This document shows positions 7,651 to 14,573 of a stretch of DNA of 20,165 nt, piece after piece (the stretch's first letter is position 1; each line of letters starts with the position of its first letter). The DNA is from a virus, in IMG/VR virus record IMGVR_UViG_3300027896_000284, positions 1 through 20,165 of that record; one strand, given 5' to 3'. A program made the position numbers and the translations under genes. Below the pieces are notes generated by a model. The model had not been told where the DNA came from. It was given only the letters and a program-made list of their open reading frames with translations, and made no database searches.

Positions 7651-7675
7651 TTCACCGGCGGCGACCAAGGCCATG

Positions 7676-7867
7676 ATGACCAGTTCAAAATTAGGCCGAG
7701 CCCTAGGGCTCAGCAAACGAACAGTGTTGCGTCTAGCGCGGGATGGGCTCATTCCGTCGATCATATTGCCATCGGGGCATCGGCGGTTCGATCTGGATGA
7801 GGTGCGGGCCGCTTTGGCATCGCCCGATCCGATCCTGATTCGGATGCGGGCGGGGGGAAAACAATGA
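7676..7867 (+). CDS. Excisionase/MerR-type small HTH protein
   Basis: 63 residues with the small winged-HTH fold used by excisionases and phage regulators: LGRALGLSKRTVLRLARDGL, then a wing (PSGHRRFDLDEVRAAL). The HRRFD(L)xEV ending is the hallmark. ATGs at 7673 and 7676 are both in frame; AAGG is two and five bases upstream respectively, favouring 7676. The stop overlaps the primase-helicase start (ATGA). Being first in the rightward operon next to two overlapping promoters, it is a good candidate for the switch protein of this region. No integrase is seen here, so an excision role is not indicated. Confidence 0.82.
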   Translation: MTSSKLGRALGLSKRTVLRLARDGLIPSIILPSGHRRFDLDEVRAALASPDPILIRMRAGGKQ

Positions 7868-10347
7868 TGATAAAATTCACATTTTGCCGCAATTTCGCCG
7901 AGGCCGAAACCCGCGAGTGTGACTGGGACACGTTCGCCAAGACGCTTTCCCGTTTCGAGGCGTTCCCGACGAAAGAGGCGTCCATCCGCCGCGCCGGTTT
8001 CGTCGGCGGCCTGCGCATCGACGAGAACCGGGGCCGGGCGGATGGCAACATCATCTCGCGCACGGTCGCCACAATCGATTATGACACGCTGCCCGAGGGG
8101 ACGACTGTCGCGGATGTCGAGTTCGCGCTTGTGTTTGGCCTTGATTGCGCGTTCGTCGCTTATTCGACCTACCGCCACACTCAGGATCAGCCTCGGTTCC
8201 GCCTTTGCGTTCCTCTGTCACGGCCGGTGGGCGAAGCCGACTACCGGCGTCAGGTGCAGACGATTGTGGATCGGGTAGGGCTAGGCCAGCCGGACAATTG
8301 CTCTTTCGTTATGTCCCAATTGATGTTCCTCCCGTCGCGTCAGGAGGGCGTAGAGCCGTTTTCCGTGCGGCAGGATGGGGAACCATGGCACGTCCCGGAA
8401 ACGCCCGCCGAGGGGCTTCCGGAACCATCTATAGCGGGTAACGTGACAGGTGAGGACGCCGAGGTCGATGATCTGGAGATCGCCGTCGCCAGTCAGCCGC
8501 TCGATATGGTCGCGTCCGAGGTGGATGCGCTGCTTGAAAATTACCCTGCCGAGGGCAGGGAATATGACGATTGGCTCCGGGTTGGGATGGCGCTTTATCA
8601 CCAATTCCAAGGCGGCGAGGACGGATGGAAACGTTGGATGGATTGGAGCGAAAAAAGCTCCAAACACAATCCTCGCCAAATGCGGACGAAATGGAGATCA
8701 TTCGGGGGTTCCCGCAATCCGGTGACGATGGCGTCGATCATCCATTTGACCGGCGGCCGGCGGGCGGCGGCGGAAATCAAACCTTCGGGAGGGACATTCG
8801 CCGCGCTCAGAGCTGAGGCTGAGCAGATTGGGTCGTTGGAGGACTACACTCGGTTTCGGAATAAAGTGGGGGGTTTTTCCGATATTCAGATCCCGGCGGA
8901 CATGCGGTCAATTCTCGCATCGACTGCGCATGAGGTGTTCGGCAGGGGGGCGGGGATTGGATTACGCGACATTAAGAGCGGTATGAAACCGCGCGACAAA
9001 CGCCGTAGAGCGGCAGGTGACGGCGAGGAGGATGGGGGAGAGGTTGACGGGATAGAGACGCCGGAATGGCTGCGGGATTGGGTTTATTGCGAGGCGGACT
9101 GCACTTTTGAAAGAGTGTCCGTGCGGCACGGGATCAAGCGCGAAGCGTTTCGCGCGAAATTCGACCGACAACCGGAGTGCATGGCGATGGACACGGATGC
9201 GGCGACGTTCGCTCTGACGATGGCGCGTATCCCGACCGTGGCGACCACGATGTACTGGCCTGGGCAGGGGCGCATTTTCGAGACGGAGGGACTGGCGCGG
9301 CTCAATACCTACTTCGAGAGCGGCATACCCCCAGCGGAGACGCTGGATGGCGATGAAGATGGGCAATCGGTCGTTGAGTTATTCCGTCAGCACATTGTCA
9401 ACACCGTATCTACGGAGCGCGAGCAGCGGATCTTGATCGACTGGCTCGCGTACGTCTACCAGCATCCCGGTAAGCGCGTTCGTTGGGCGCTGTTGCTGTA
9501 CGGCATCGAGGGCAACGGCAAAACGTATTTCTACAACGTAATGCAGTTGTTGCTCGGGCAGCGCGCGAGGGTCGTCGGATCGTCGTCAATCGACAGTTCG
9601 TTCACGGGATGGGCCGAAGGCGCGATCCTCGCCGGTATTGAGGAGATACGAATTAGCGGGATGAATAGATATGCGATTATGGACAAACTTAAGCCGCTGA
9701 TAACCAATGACACTATTGCAGTCGTTCATAAAGGCAAGGACGAACGGCATATTCCCAATTTTACTTCGTACATGATGATGACGAATCACGCCGATGCTAT
9801 CCCGGTCGGCGACAATGACCGGCGTTTCTGCGTCATCGGGACAAAACAGACGCAAAAACGCGATCTCTACGAGCAATATGGTGGGCCAGCGGAGGTCAAG
9901 GCGTATTTCGGACGGCTGTTCGCCGAGACGAGGAGGCGCATCGACGCCATCGGTCGATTCCTGTTGGACTGGCAGCTATCGGCGGATTTCGATCCGTCTG
10001 GGCGCGCGCCGGAGACGGCGGCCCTTTTGGCTATGAAGAGTTTGCACATCAGCGAGGATCGTGACGCGGTCGAGATCGCGATTGAAAAGCACGCCTGCGC
10101 GATCATCAGCGGCAACTTGGTCGACGTGACGTATTTGAACCGTCTGGTGACGATGGACGGGGACACGTTGCCTGGGACGAAAGGCATGGCGCACATCCTC
10201 ACCGATCTCGGGTACACGCAAATCGACAAACGGCGGACCAAAGTCGCGAGAAACACCTATCACTATGTGTGGTATCGGAGGGGCAGGATGACGAGTGACG
10301 AGGCCGAGAACGCGGTGAAGCTATTTCACGCAGATGTGCCGTTCTAA
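7864..10347 (+). CDS. Primase-helicase (AEP-like primase, PriCT-2, DUF5906/SF3-like helicase)
   Basis: 827 residues. Residues 1-190 look like an archaeo-eukaryotic-type primase/RepB-like domain (ATIDYDTLP for the catalytic acidic pair, then YRHTQDQPRFRL and QLMFLPSRQEG). A PriCT-2-like helical domain follows (NYPAEGREYDDWLRVGMALY, WKRWMDWSEKS). The C-terminal half is a DUF5906/D5-like superfamily 3 ATPase: Walker A GIEGNGKT (547-554), Walker B-like ILAGIEEIR (from 588), sensor-type MMMTNHADAIPVGDNDRRF. It would open DNA and lay primers for the family B polymerase. The candidate origin begins seven bases after its stop codon, as often seen for origin-acting proteins. An in-frame ATG three bases downstream is an alternative start. 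Confidence 0.93.
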   Translation: MMIKFTFCRNFAEAETRECDWDTFAKTLSRFEAFPTKEASIRRAGFVGGLRIDENRGRADGNIISRTVATIDYDTLPEGTTVADVEFALVFGLDCAFVAYSTYRHTQDQPRFRLCVPLSRPVGEADYRRQVQTIVDRVGLGQPDNCSFVMSQLMFLPSRQEGVEPFSVRQDGEPWHVPETPAEGLPEPSIAGNVTGEDAEVDDLEIAVASQPLDMVASEVDALLENYPAEGREYDDWLRVGMALYHQFQGGEDGWKRWMDWSEKSSKHNPRQMRTKWRSFGGSRNPVTMASIIHLTGGRRAAAEIKPSGGTFAALRAEAEQIGSLEDYTRFRNKVGGFSDIQIPADMRSILASTAHEVFGRGAGIGLRDIKSGMKPRDKRRRAAGDGEEDGGEVDGIETPEWLRDWVYCEADCTFERVSVRHGIKREAFRAKFDRQPECMAMDTDAATFALTMARIPTVATTMYWPGQGRIFETEGLARLNTYFESGIPPAETLDGDEDGQSVVELFRQHIVNTVSTEREQRILIDWLAYVYQHPGKRVRWALLLYGIEGNGKTYFYNVMQLLLGQRARVVGSSSIDSSFTGWAEGAILAGIEEIRISGMNRYAIMDKLKPLITNDTIAVVHKGKDERHIPNFTSYMMMTNHADAIPVGDNDRRFCVIGTKQTQKRDLYEQYGGPAEVKAYFGRLFAETRRRIDAIGRFLLDWQLSADFDPSGRAPETAALLAMKSLHISEDRDAVEIAIEKHACAIISGNLVDVTYLNRLVTMDGDTLPGTKGMAHILTDLGYTQIDKRRTKVARNTYHYVWYRRGRMTSDEAENAVKLFHADVPF

Positions 10348-10714
10348 TGGGTTGGGGCGCAATGGGGGTGCAATGGGGGCGCAATGGGGGCGCAATAAAA
10401 TGGGATTGCGCCCCCAGAAAAAAACGTTTATTTTCATATACTTATTCTCTTTTGGGGGTGCAATAATCAAAAAATAGAAGTCCAGTGAGAAAAAAATGAA
10501 TTTGTTCAAATTTGGTGAAATTAAATAATTTTCGTCAGGAGCGACTTTTGGCCAAAAATCGAGTTATTGCGCCCTTTTACAACCAAAGATGGCCTTAAGT
10601 CCTTGGAACTCAACAATAAAAAATGGGGGCGCAATGTGGGGGTGCAATCCTCATTTTGGCGGTTATTGCGCCCCCACATTTGAACATCAACGAAAGGTTA
10701 AAAAGGATCGCAAA
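10348..10714. other. Candidate replication origin (iterons around an AT-rich core)
   Basis: A 367-base gene-free region right after the primase-helicase gene. Two iteron clusters (10354-10415 and 10625-10675) flank an AT-rich stretch at about 10420-10565 with runs of A and T, which could serve as the unwinding element. Iterons next to the initiator/helicase gene plus an AT-rich core is the classic layout of phage and plasmid origins. An alternative is an operator array for a phage regulator. Function is inferred; the repeats are directly visible. Confidence 0.6.
10354..10675. repeat. Ten iteron-like copies of GGGGGYGCAAT in both orientations
   Basis: Forward copies: 10354-10363 (10 bases), 10364-10374, 10375-10385, 10386-10396, 10454-10464, 10625-10635 and 10638-10648. 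Inverted copies: 10405-10415, 10566-10574 (degenerate, 9 bases) and 10665-10675. The first four are head-to-tail with an 11-base period, about one helical turn, so a protein would bind one DNA face. Copies 10386-10396 and 10405-10415 can also form an 11-bp hairpin. The gene-free stretch between the primase-helicase and the next gene is filled by these copies. Confidence 0.9.
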
Positions 10715-10945
10715 ATGGAAAAGAAATCGAAGAAAAAGGCGACTAGCATGTCAGTTGAGTGCAATCATCTGACGGCGCAGATGATCGTCCTGCTGCATGA
10801 CGTCTCGCTTGACGTGGGCGTGAGCGTGATGGCGACACTGTTGGCCAATGCCCTAGCGACCGTGCCCGAGGAGGTCGGAGAGGCGGTGCTGCGCAATATG
10901 CGTCTCATCATGGCCTCGCCGCCAGAGGACGGGAGGTGGAATTGA
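10715..10945 (+). CDS. Hypothetical phage protein, 76 aa
   Basis: 76 residues: a Lys-rich start (MEKKSKKKATSM), then a mostly helical hydrophobic-amphipathic body (QMIVLLHDVSLDVGVSVMAT, LLANALATVPEEVGEAVLRN). The start has AAGGA about eight bases upstream. An open extension back to 10589 runs through the iterons and is not credible as coding. Not clearly a membrane protein; the helices look amphipathic. No family recognised. It is the first gene after the candidate origin. Confidence 0.7.
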   Translation: MEKKSKKKATSMSVECNHLTAQMIVLLHDVSLDVGVSVMATLLANALATVPEEVGEAVLRNMRLIMASPPEDGRWN

Positions 10946-10991
10946 CATGGAGGGTATTTGACCAAAAAACGGCGATTAAGCCCCATGCCGC

Positions 10992-11021
10992 TTGACACTG
11001 ATCGCAAAATGCAAGTATTGA
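10992..11021 (+). promoter_or_regulatory. Possible sigma70-type promoter before the 108-aa gene
   Basis: A perfect TTGACA at 10992-10997 is followed after 18 bases by a weak TATTGA (11016-11021). It lies 39 bases before the ATG at 11060 and argues that translation starts there rather than further upstream. The poor -10 keeps confidence low. Confidence 0.35.
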
Positions 11022-11059
11022 TTCGGTCATGGCCGCCAGGGCCAACGATGGAGATTGAA

Positions 11060-11386
11060 ATGCGCCGCAAACAACGTCCCTCGGGCGAATACGTATTCTT
11101 CGAGGATCGCGACATCGAGTTGACCCTCACGGGTCAGACGACCTACATCCCGGTGGAAATAGAATACACCGCCAAACCGGGTTATTCGCCCTCCTATGAC
11201 GACCCCGGCGCTCTGCCGGAAATCGAAATCGTGGAAATCAGCCCGTATGTCGAGCTGGCGGACAAGGCGAACCCGGACGGGCCCAAGAAAAAACATTTCT
11301 TGGATGTGCCGAACTGGTTGGTGAAAACGCTCGAAAACCTGATCGACGTCGATAACCTGCGTCCCGATTTCAGCCAGGACGAATAA
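11060..11386 (+). CDS. Hypothetical phage protein, 108 aa, beta-rich
   Basis: 108 residues: MRRKQRPSGEYVFFEDRDIE, LTLTGQTTYIPVEIEYTA, an acidic Pro-rich middle (PSYDDPGALPEIEIVEISP) and a helical tail (FLDVPNWLVKTLENLIDVD). I do not recognise a family. The start uses the cassette GGAGATTGAAATG, seen with small changes at several other genes in this arm. A TTG at 10958 preceded by GGAGGG would add 34 residues and cannot be excluded. Followed by a run of eleven A and a perfect palindrome. Confidence 0.7.
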   Translation: MRRKQRPSGEYVFFEDRDIELTLTGQTTYIPVEIEYTAKPGYSPSYDDPGALPEIEIVEISPYVELADKANPDGPKKKHFLDVPNWLVKTLENLIDVDNLRPDFSQDE

Positions 11387-11387
11387 T

Positions 11388-11427
11388 AAAAAAAAAAATC
11401 GCGCAGGGGGCTTGCAAGCCCCCTCGC
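11388..11427 (-). terminator. Palindromic hairpin with T-tract on the minus strand
   Basis: A perfect 20-base palindrome (11405-11424, AGGGGGCTTGCAAGCCCCCT), with outer GCG/CGC pairing, lies beside eleven A at 11388-11398. Read on the minus strand this is a GC stem followed by a long T run, a good intrinsic terminator for leftward transcripts, although the surrounding genes all run rightward. It could also be an operator. Confidence 0.6.
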
Positions 11428-11480
11428 AATATGCGATAAACGAATCACGCCAACGATGGCGCAACGCAATGGAGATTGAC

Positions 11481-11756
11481 ATGCTGACCAACCTGACCCT
11501 CGCCGACCGCTACGCTAACGCCAAGGCCCGTGCTGACGAGGCCGAAGCTATCCTGAAGGCCATCCGCGAGGAGATCCTCGCCACGGGCGTCGAGCGCCTT
11601 GATGGGGCGTTTGCATCTGTCACGGTCGCCCTGAGCGAACGCTCCTCGCTCGACTCGGCCAGCGTCAAGAAGATGTTGACGCCCGAGCAGGTCGCCGCGG
11701 TCACCAAGGTCAGCCTCGTGACAACGCTCCGCGTCAAGCCGGTGGTTCACGCCTAA
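11481..11756 (+). CDS. Small conserved phage protein, 91 aa (helical N-terminus, RVKPV C-terminus)
   Basis: 91 residues. The N-terminal half is a long helix (LADRYANAKARADEAEAILK, AIREEILATG). The C-terminal half is GAFASVTVALSERSSLDSAS followed by VKKMLTPEQV and TLRVKPV. I recall similar proteins in alphaproteobacterial phages, with the LD...V+.mLtpeqv pattern conserved, but no function; a loose resemblance to Gp157-type phage proteins is not strong enough to name it. The start is set by the GGAGATTGACATG cassette. Confidence 0.78.
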   Translation: MLTNLTLADRYANAKARADEAEAILKAIREEILATGVERLDGAFASVTVALSERSSLDSASVKKMLTPEQVAAVTKVSLVTTLRVKPVVHA

Positions 11757-11800
11757 TCTGGAAGCCTAGCGCCCCCTCACTCTTTCGAAGGAAAATTGAC

Positions 11801-12418
11801 ATGAAAGCCTCCCTTCATATCGAAACCTTGAAAGCCGCCGCCCTCGCCGCCCTCGCCGCATCAAACGAGGAAACCCGCTCTTTTTTGAAAGGGGTTTTGT
11901 GCGAAGTCGAGGAAAACCACGTGACCTACGTGGCGTCCGACGAGCATATCCTTTTTTGCCGGCGGGTCAAGGTTCCTGAGCCGAACACATTGCTTGGGGA
12001 GTTCATCGTTCCATTAACGGCAATTAAGTTGCTGAAGGTCTCGCGTAAAGGCCCATATCAAAACGCAACATACGAAAAAATCACGGCAGATCGAGGAGAA
12101 ATGTATATCCTCGGCGGCGTTGGAGACGCCGAGCCGATTGCCGCAACTTTCCCTCGCTGGCGCGCGATTGTCCCGAGCGCGCCTTATGCGCACGCGATGA
12201 CGGCTAAGCATGGATCATATCAGCTTGACGGATCTAAGCTGGCGGTTTTCAACAAGATCGGCAACGTTCTTGGGTTAGGATCTCCTATGCAAGTCTACAA
12301 TGCGGGCGGACCTACCCTAATCTATTTCGCAGAGGATATTGGCAATTCGCTCGGCCTCGTCATGCCCATGCGGGTCGCTCACGATCCAAAAGTCAATTTT
12401 CGCCCGGAGTGGATATAA
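11801..12418 (+). CDS. Sliding-clamp-like protein (DNA polymerase III beta-related)
   Basis: 205 residues resembling parts of the bacterial beta sliding clamp: EETRSFLKGVLCEVEENHVT followed by YVASDEHILFCRRV matches the clamp pattern tR.yL.GV....d...l.AtDGHrl. The end has a strand and SLGLVMPMR, the family's C-terminal VMPMR motif. At 205 residues it is much shorter than the three-domain host clamp (about 370), so it may form a different oligomer or act as a processivity or decoy factor. It could tether the phage family B polymerase; this is inference. AAGGA stands eight bases before the ATG. The stop overlaps the next ATG by one base (TAATG). Confidence 0.75.
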   Translation: MKASLHIETLKAAALAALAASNEETRSFLKGVLCEVEENHVTYVASDEHILFCRRVKVPEPNTLLGEFIVPLTAIKLLKVSRKGPYQNATYEKITADRGEMYILGGVGDAEPIAATFPRWRAIVPSAPYAHAMTAKHGSYQLDGSKLAVFNKIGNVLGLGSPMQVYNAGGPTLIYFAEDIGNSLGLVMPMRVAHDPKVNFRPEWI

Positions 12419-12594
12419 TGGAACAGCTTAAAGTCTTGATGCAGGAACTGAACCTCTCCGTGCCAGACGTCGCGCGCTTGGCCGGGGTTCACGTCTCGAC
12501 CGTGTTCCGCTGGCTTAGCCGGAAGTCGCGGGTTCCAAAGACGGTCCTGGCAATGATGCTGCTTATGCTTGATCTCCGGGATGCGAGGCGATGA
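12418..12594 (+). CDS. Small HTH protein (Cro/homeodomain-like)
   Basis: 58 residues, almost entirely one helix-turn-helix: LNLSVPDVARLAGVHVSTVF, then RWLSRKSRVPKTVLAMMLLM. The recognition helix is V(S)TVFRWLSR. ATG at 12418 has GGAG eight bases upstream; a GTG at 12409 is possible. It overlaps the previous stop by one base and the next start by four (ATGA), so it is coupled to both. Likely a DNA-binding regulator; its target is unknown. Confidence 0.78.
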   Translation: MEQLKVLMQELNLSVPDVARLAGVHVSTVFRWLSRKSRVPKTVLAMMLLMLDLRDARR

Positions 12595-12713
12595 GCTGGT
12601 TTGAATTAATCTGCTGGGTTCTGTCGAGAGCGGCGCTCGTCGCCGCTCTCGTGATGTGGGCCGTGATCTCATGGATCCGGCAAATGCCAGATGAAGATTG
12701 GAATCATGAATGA
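12591..12713 (+). CDS. 40-aa single-span membrane peptide
   Basis: 40 residues: MSWFELICWVLSRAALVAAL continues VMWAVISWIRQM and ends in an acidic tail (PDEDWNHE). One long hydrophobic span with Trp at both ends, as in real membrane anchors. ATGA overlaps with both neighbours (12591-12594 and 12710-12713) strongly support translation. Function unknown. Its place in a DNA-metabolism operon argues against a holin, but this is not decided by the sequence. Confidence 0.7.
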   Translation: MSWFELICWVLSRAALVAALVMWAVISWIRQMPDEDWNHE

Positions 12714-13294
12714 AAGTCCTTGTCGCCTGCGAATTTTCCGGCGTTGTCCGGGAAGCTTTTCGACGATGCGGACACAACGCATGGTCCTGCGATCTGCTGC
12801 CCGCTGATGATGGGTCCGAATATCACATCCACGGCAACGCAAGGGAGGTGCTCGATGGCCAATGGGATTTGCTGATTGCTCATCCGCCTTGTACGCGGTT
12901 GGCCAACAGCGGCGTGCGGTGGCTCCAGGAGCGAAATCTGTGGAACGAACTAGATGACGCCTGCGCGTTGTTCAGGATGTTTCTGAATGCGCCCGTACCG
13001 CGCATATGTGTCGAGAATCCAATCCCGCACAAATACGCTATCCAGCGAATTGGCGCGGAATATACGCAGGTCATACAGCCGTAGCAGTATGGACACGGAG
13101 AGAGTAAGGCGACGTGCCTATGGCTGCGCAACTTGCCGTCCCTGAGGCCGACCAATGTTGTCGAAGGGCGCGAGCAACGCATTTGGAAATTGCCACCTGG
13201 GTCCAACCGATGGAAGAAGCGGAGCATTACGTATGCCGGCATCGCCGCTGCGATGGCGAGCCAATGGGGGAACATCAATGATGTTGCAACTTAA
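12710..13294 (+). pseudogene. DNA methylase-like gene interrupted by an in-frame TAG
   Basis: The frame reads MKVLVACEFSGVVREAFRRC, WDLLIAHPPCTRLANSG (PPC at residues 59-61, the usual cytosine-methylase-type loop) and PRICVENPIPHKYA up to residue 124. It then meets TAG at 13082-13084 and continues in the same frame as QYGHGESKATCLWLRNLPSL ... SNRWKKRSITYAGIAAAMAS to a TAA at 13292-13294. The downstream part is clearly the family's C-terminal third, where related phage proteins read QPWQ(F/Y)GHGE, so the TAG most likely replaces a Trp TGG. Without readthrough the product is a 124-aa truncated, probably inactive protein. Alternatives are amber readthrough or a sequence error. It starts in an ATGA overlap with the membrane peptide and ends overlapping the next gene. 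Confidence 0.82.
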
Positions 13295-13493
13295 CCCGAC
13301 AATCCCCGTCTGGGTCGAGTCCAAAGACGGCTCGTGGCCGGGCGGGAACGGATACGCTGTCGCGTTAATGGATTATTCACAGGAACATAATACCTTGTGG
13401 TTAGTCGCGATGGACAACAACGGGCAAATGTGGTGGGTTCCGCAGTTGCACGTCAGGATGCAATTCAATCCTAGCATGGGAAGAATAAAATGA
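13278..13493 (+). CDS. Small conserved phage protein (LNPxIPV ... WWVPQLHVR type), 71 aa
   Basis: 71 residues: LQLNPTIPVWVESKDGSW, GYAVALMDYSQEHNTLWLVA, then GQMWWVPQLHVRMQFNPSMG. This matches a small family found near methylase or terminase genes in many phages; I know no function. It starts inside the 3' end of the broken methylase gene, with a G-run (13266-13270) seven bases upstream; the next codon but none, at 13281, is a second ATG. Its stop overlaps the following ATG (ATGA). Probably a small beta-rich soluble protein. Confidence 0.8.
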   Translation: MMLQLNPTIPVWVESKDGSWPGGNGYAVALMDYSQEHNTLWLVAMDNNGQMWWVPQLHVRMQFNPSMGRIK

Positions 13494-13603
13494 AATTTGT
13501 GATTGATATTACATTGTTCTTCGCTGAGACGGTCGGAGGCGCGATGGCGATAGGGTCGATTTGTTTCGGTGTCTATTGCGTCGCTTATTGGATAGGTGGT
13601 TAG
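13490..13603 (+). CDS. 37-aa single-span membrane peptide
   Basis: 37 residues: MKFVIDITLFFAETVGGAMA followed by IGSICFGVYCVAYWIGG and TAG. About 20 residues in the C-terminal half are hydrophobic enough for one membrane span, with Gly/small-residue spacing that could allow helix packing. Start overlaps the previous stop (ATGA); the terminase small-subunit GTG begins two bases after its stop. Third tiny membrane peptide in the window; role unknown. Confidence 0.62.
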   Translation: MKFVIDITLFFAETVGGAMAIGSICFGVYCVAYWIGG

Positions 13604-13605
13604 CC

Positions 13606-14145
13606 GTGTCGAAAAAAACTGGCAGACCAGTCGGAAGGCCAACATTGTATAGTGAAAAATTGGTCGACAAGATATGCAATCGCCTGTCAAATGACGAGAG
13701 TTTGCGAAACATATGCTCTGATCCGTCAATGCCTGAGCGTGTTACGGTTATGCGATGGCTTACGAAATATCCAGATTTTGTTGCCAAGTATATGCGTGCG
13801 CGCGATACTCAAGCGGATAATGTGTTTGAAGATATGTCAAATATAGAGCAGCGCGTATTAGACGGAGAGCTAGACCCAAACGCGGCGCGCGTAGCATTGT
13901 GGTCAAAACAATGGCGCGCGTCCAAGTTGGCTCCTAAGAAATACAACGACAAGACTATGATCGTTGGAGGAGACGGCGGCGCGGTAAAGATCGAACGCAC
14001 GAATGTGCTTGACATCACTGCGCTCGATGACGATCAACTTGACGCGCTCGAAACGGCCCTGCGCACGACTGTCCAGCAGCTGGCCGGGCCTAAGACGATT
14101 GAAGGCGAGATTGATAAGGGCGACGATGATGCCGATGAAAAATGA
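13606..14145 (+). CDS. terS: Terminase small subunit
   Basis: 179 residues with a GTG start at 13606 and AGGTGG seven bases upstream; an open frame further back lacks support. The N-terminal DNA-binding domain shows the family pattern GRPTLYSEKLVDKICNRL, SLRNICSDPSMPERVTVMRW and LTKYPDFVAKYMRARDTQAD, an HTH typical of phage terminase small subunits. The middle is a helical oligomerisation region and the tail is acidic (DKGDDDADEK), where the large subunit commonly binds. It recognises phage DNA for packaging. The large-subunit gene is about 3 kb downstream, an unusually wide gap filled with regulators and Mom. Confidence 0.9.
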   Translation: MSKKTGRPVGRPTLYSEKLVDKICNRLSNDESLRNICSDPSMPERVTVMRWLTKYPDFVAKYMRARDTQADNVFEDMSNIEQRVLDGELDPNAARVALWSKQWRASKLAPKKYNDKTMIVGGDGGAVKIERTNVLDITALDDDQLDALETALRTTVQQLAGPKTIEGEIDKGDDDADEK

Positions 14146-14572
14146 AAATGCAAAAACTCCGACTGCCGACGACGTGGCTCAAATCATAGTGGCAGCGGCG
14201 CGCGCCGAGGGCGAGGATCCGCTGGCGGTCGCTCAGGGCCGCTGGCGATGCCGATCGAGAGTCTACGCGTTTATTTCGCTCGGAGTCGATTTCCCCGCCG
14301 CGCCTCGCATCAGCCTGATGCGAATGTGTGGTGCGCCGCCAGGGCATGAAGGCTCGATGATCGTATCGGCGCTACAGATCGCGCGCAGGATCAGAGGCCG
14401 AGCCGTGACATGGTATAGTGTCGCGCGCCTCAACGATATTCGCGCAGCGATTGGTCTGCGGTCGGTGACGATTGACGAAGCCGAAATGCGCCGCATCCCA
14501 ATCGACGACGCCAGCGACGACAATGGCCGGAAAAGGCGCGGCGGTTGGAAAAACCTTGTCGGGGAGGCTTGA
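14126..14572 (+). CDS. Hypothetical phage protein, 148 aa
   Basis: 148 residues beginning MMPMKNENAKTPTADDVAQI with a helix, then DPLAVAQGRWRCRSRVYAFI and a region SLMRMCGAPPGHEGSMIVSA. Basic and probably helical. I recall proteins with the R.R.YAF pattern in phage neighbourhoods of this kind but no assigned role; a distant relation to the DnaA domain IV fold is possible but not demonstrated. Starts at 14126, 14129 or 14135; AAGGG at 14116-14120 suits the first two. It overlaps the terminase small-subunit 3' end by 20 bases. Confidence 0.7.
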   Translation: MMPMKNENAKTPTADDVAQIIVAAARAEGEDPLAVAQGRWRCRSRVYAFISLGVDFPAAPRISLMRMCGAPPGHEGSMIVSALQIARRIRGRAVTWYSVARLNDIRAAIGLRSVTIDEAEMRRIPIDDASDDNGRKRRGGWKNLVGEA

Positions 14573-14573
14573 A

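Noticed and set aside
8281-8679. Minus-strand frames within the primase-helicase gene
   Set aside because: They show no domain or start signal and overlap a gene with clear motifs, so they are chance frames in GC-rich coding DNA.
10386-10415. Inverted iteron pair as a transcription terminator
   Set aside because: The 11-bp stem is followed by A-rich rather than T-rich sequence on the plus strand, so it lacks an intrinsic terminator U-tract.
10589-10714. Upstream extension of the 76-aa gene
   Set aside because: It would translate the iterons, and a better start with AAGGA is at 10715.
13155-13277. Longer N-terminus for the 71-aa protein
   Set aside because: That stretch encodes the C-terminal part of the methylase-like protein in another frame, and the conserved part begins at 13278.
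12710-13294. General recoding of TAG in this genome
   Set aside because: TAG is the natural stop of the terminase large-subunit gene and of two small membrane peptides, so one TAG in one gene is better explained by mutation, error or occasional readthrough.
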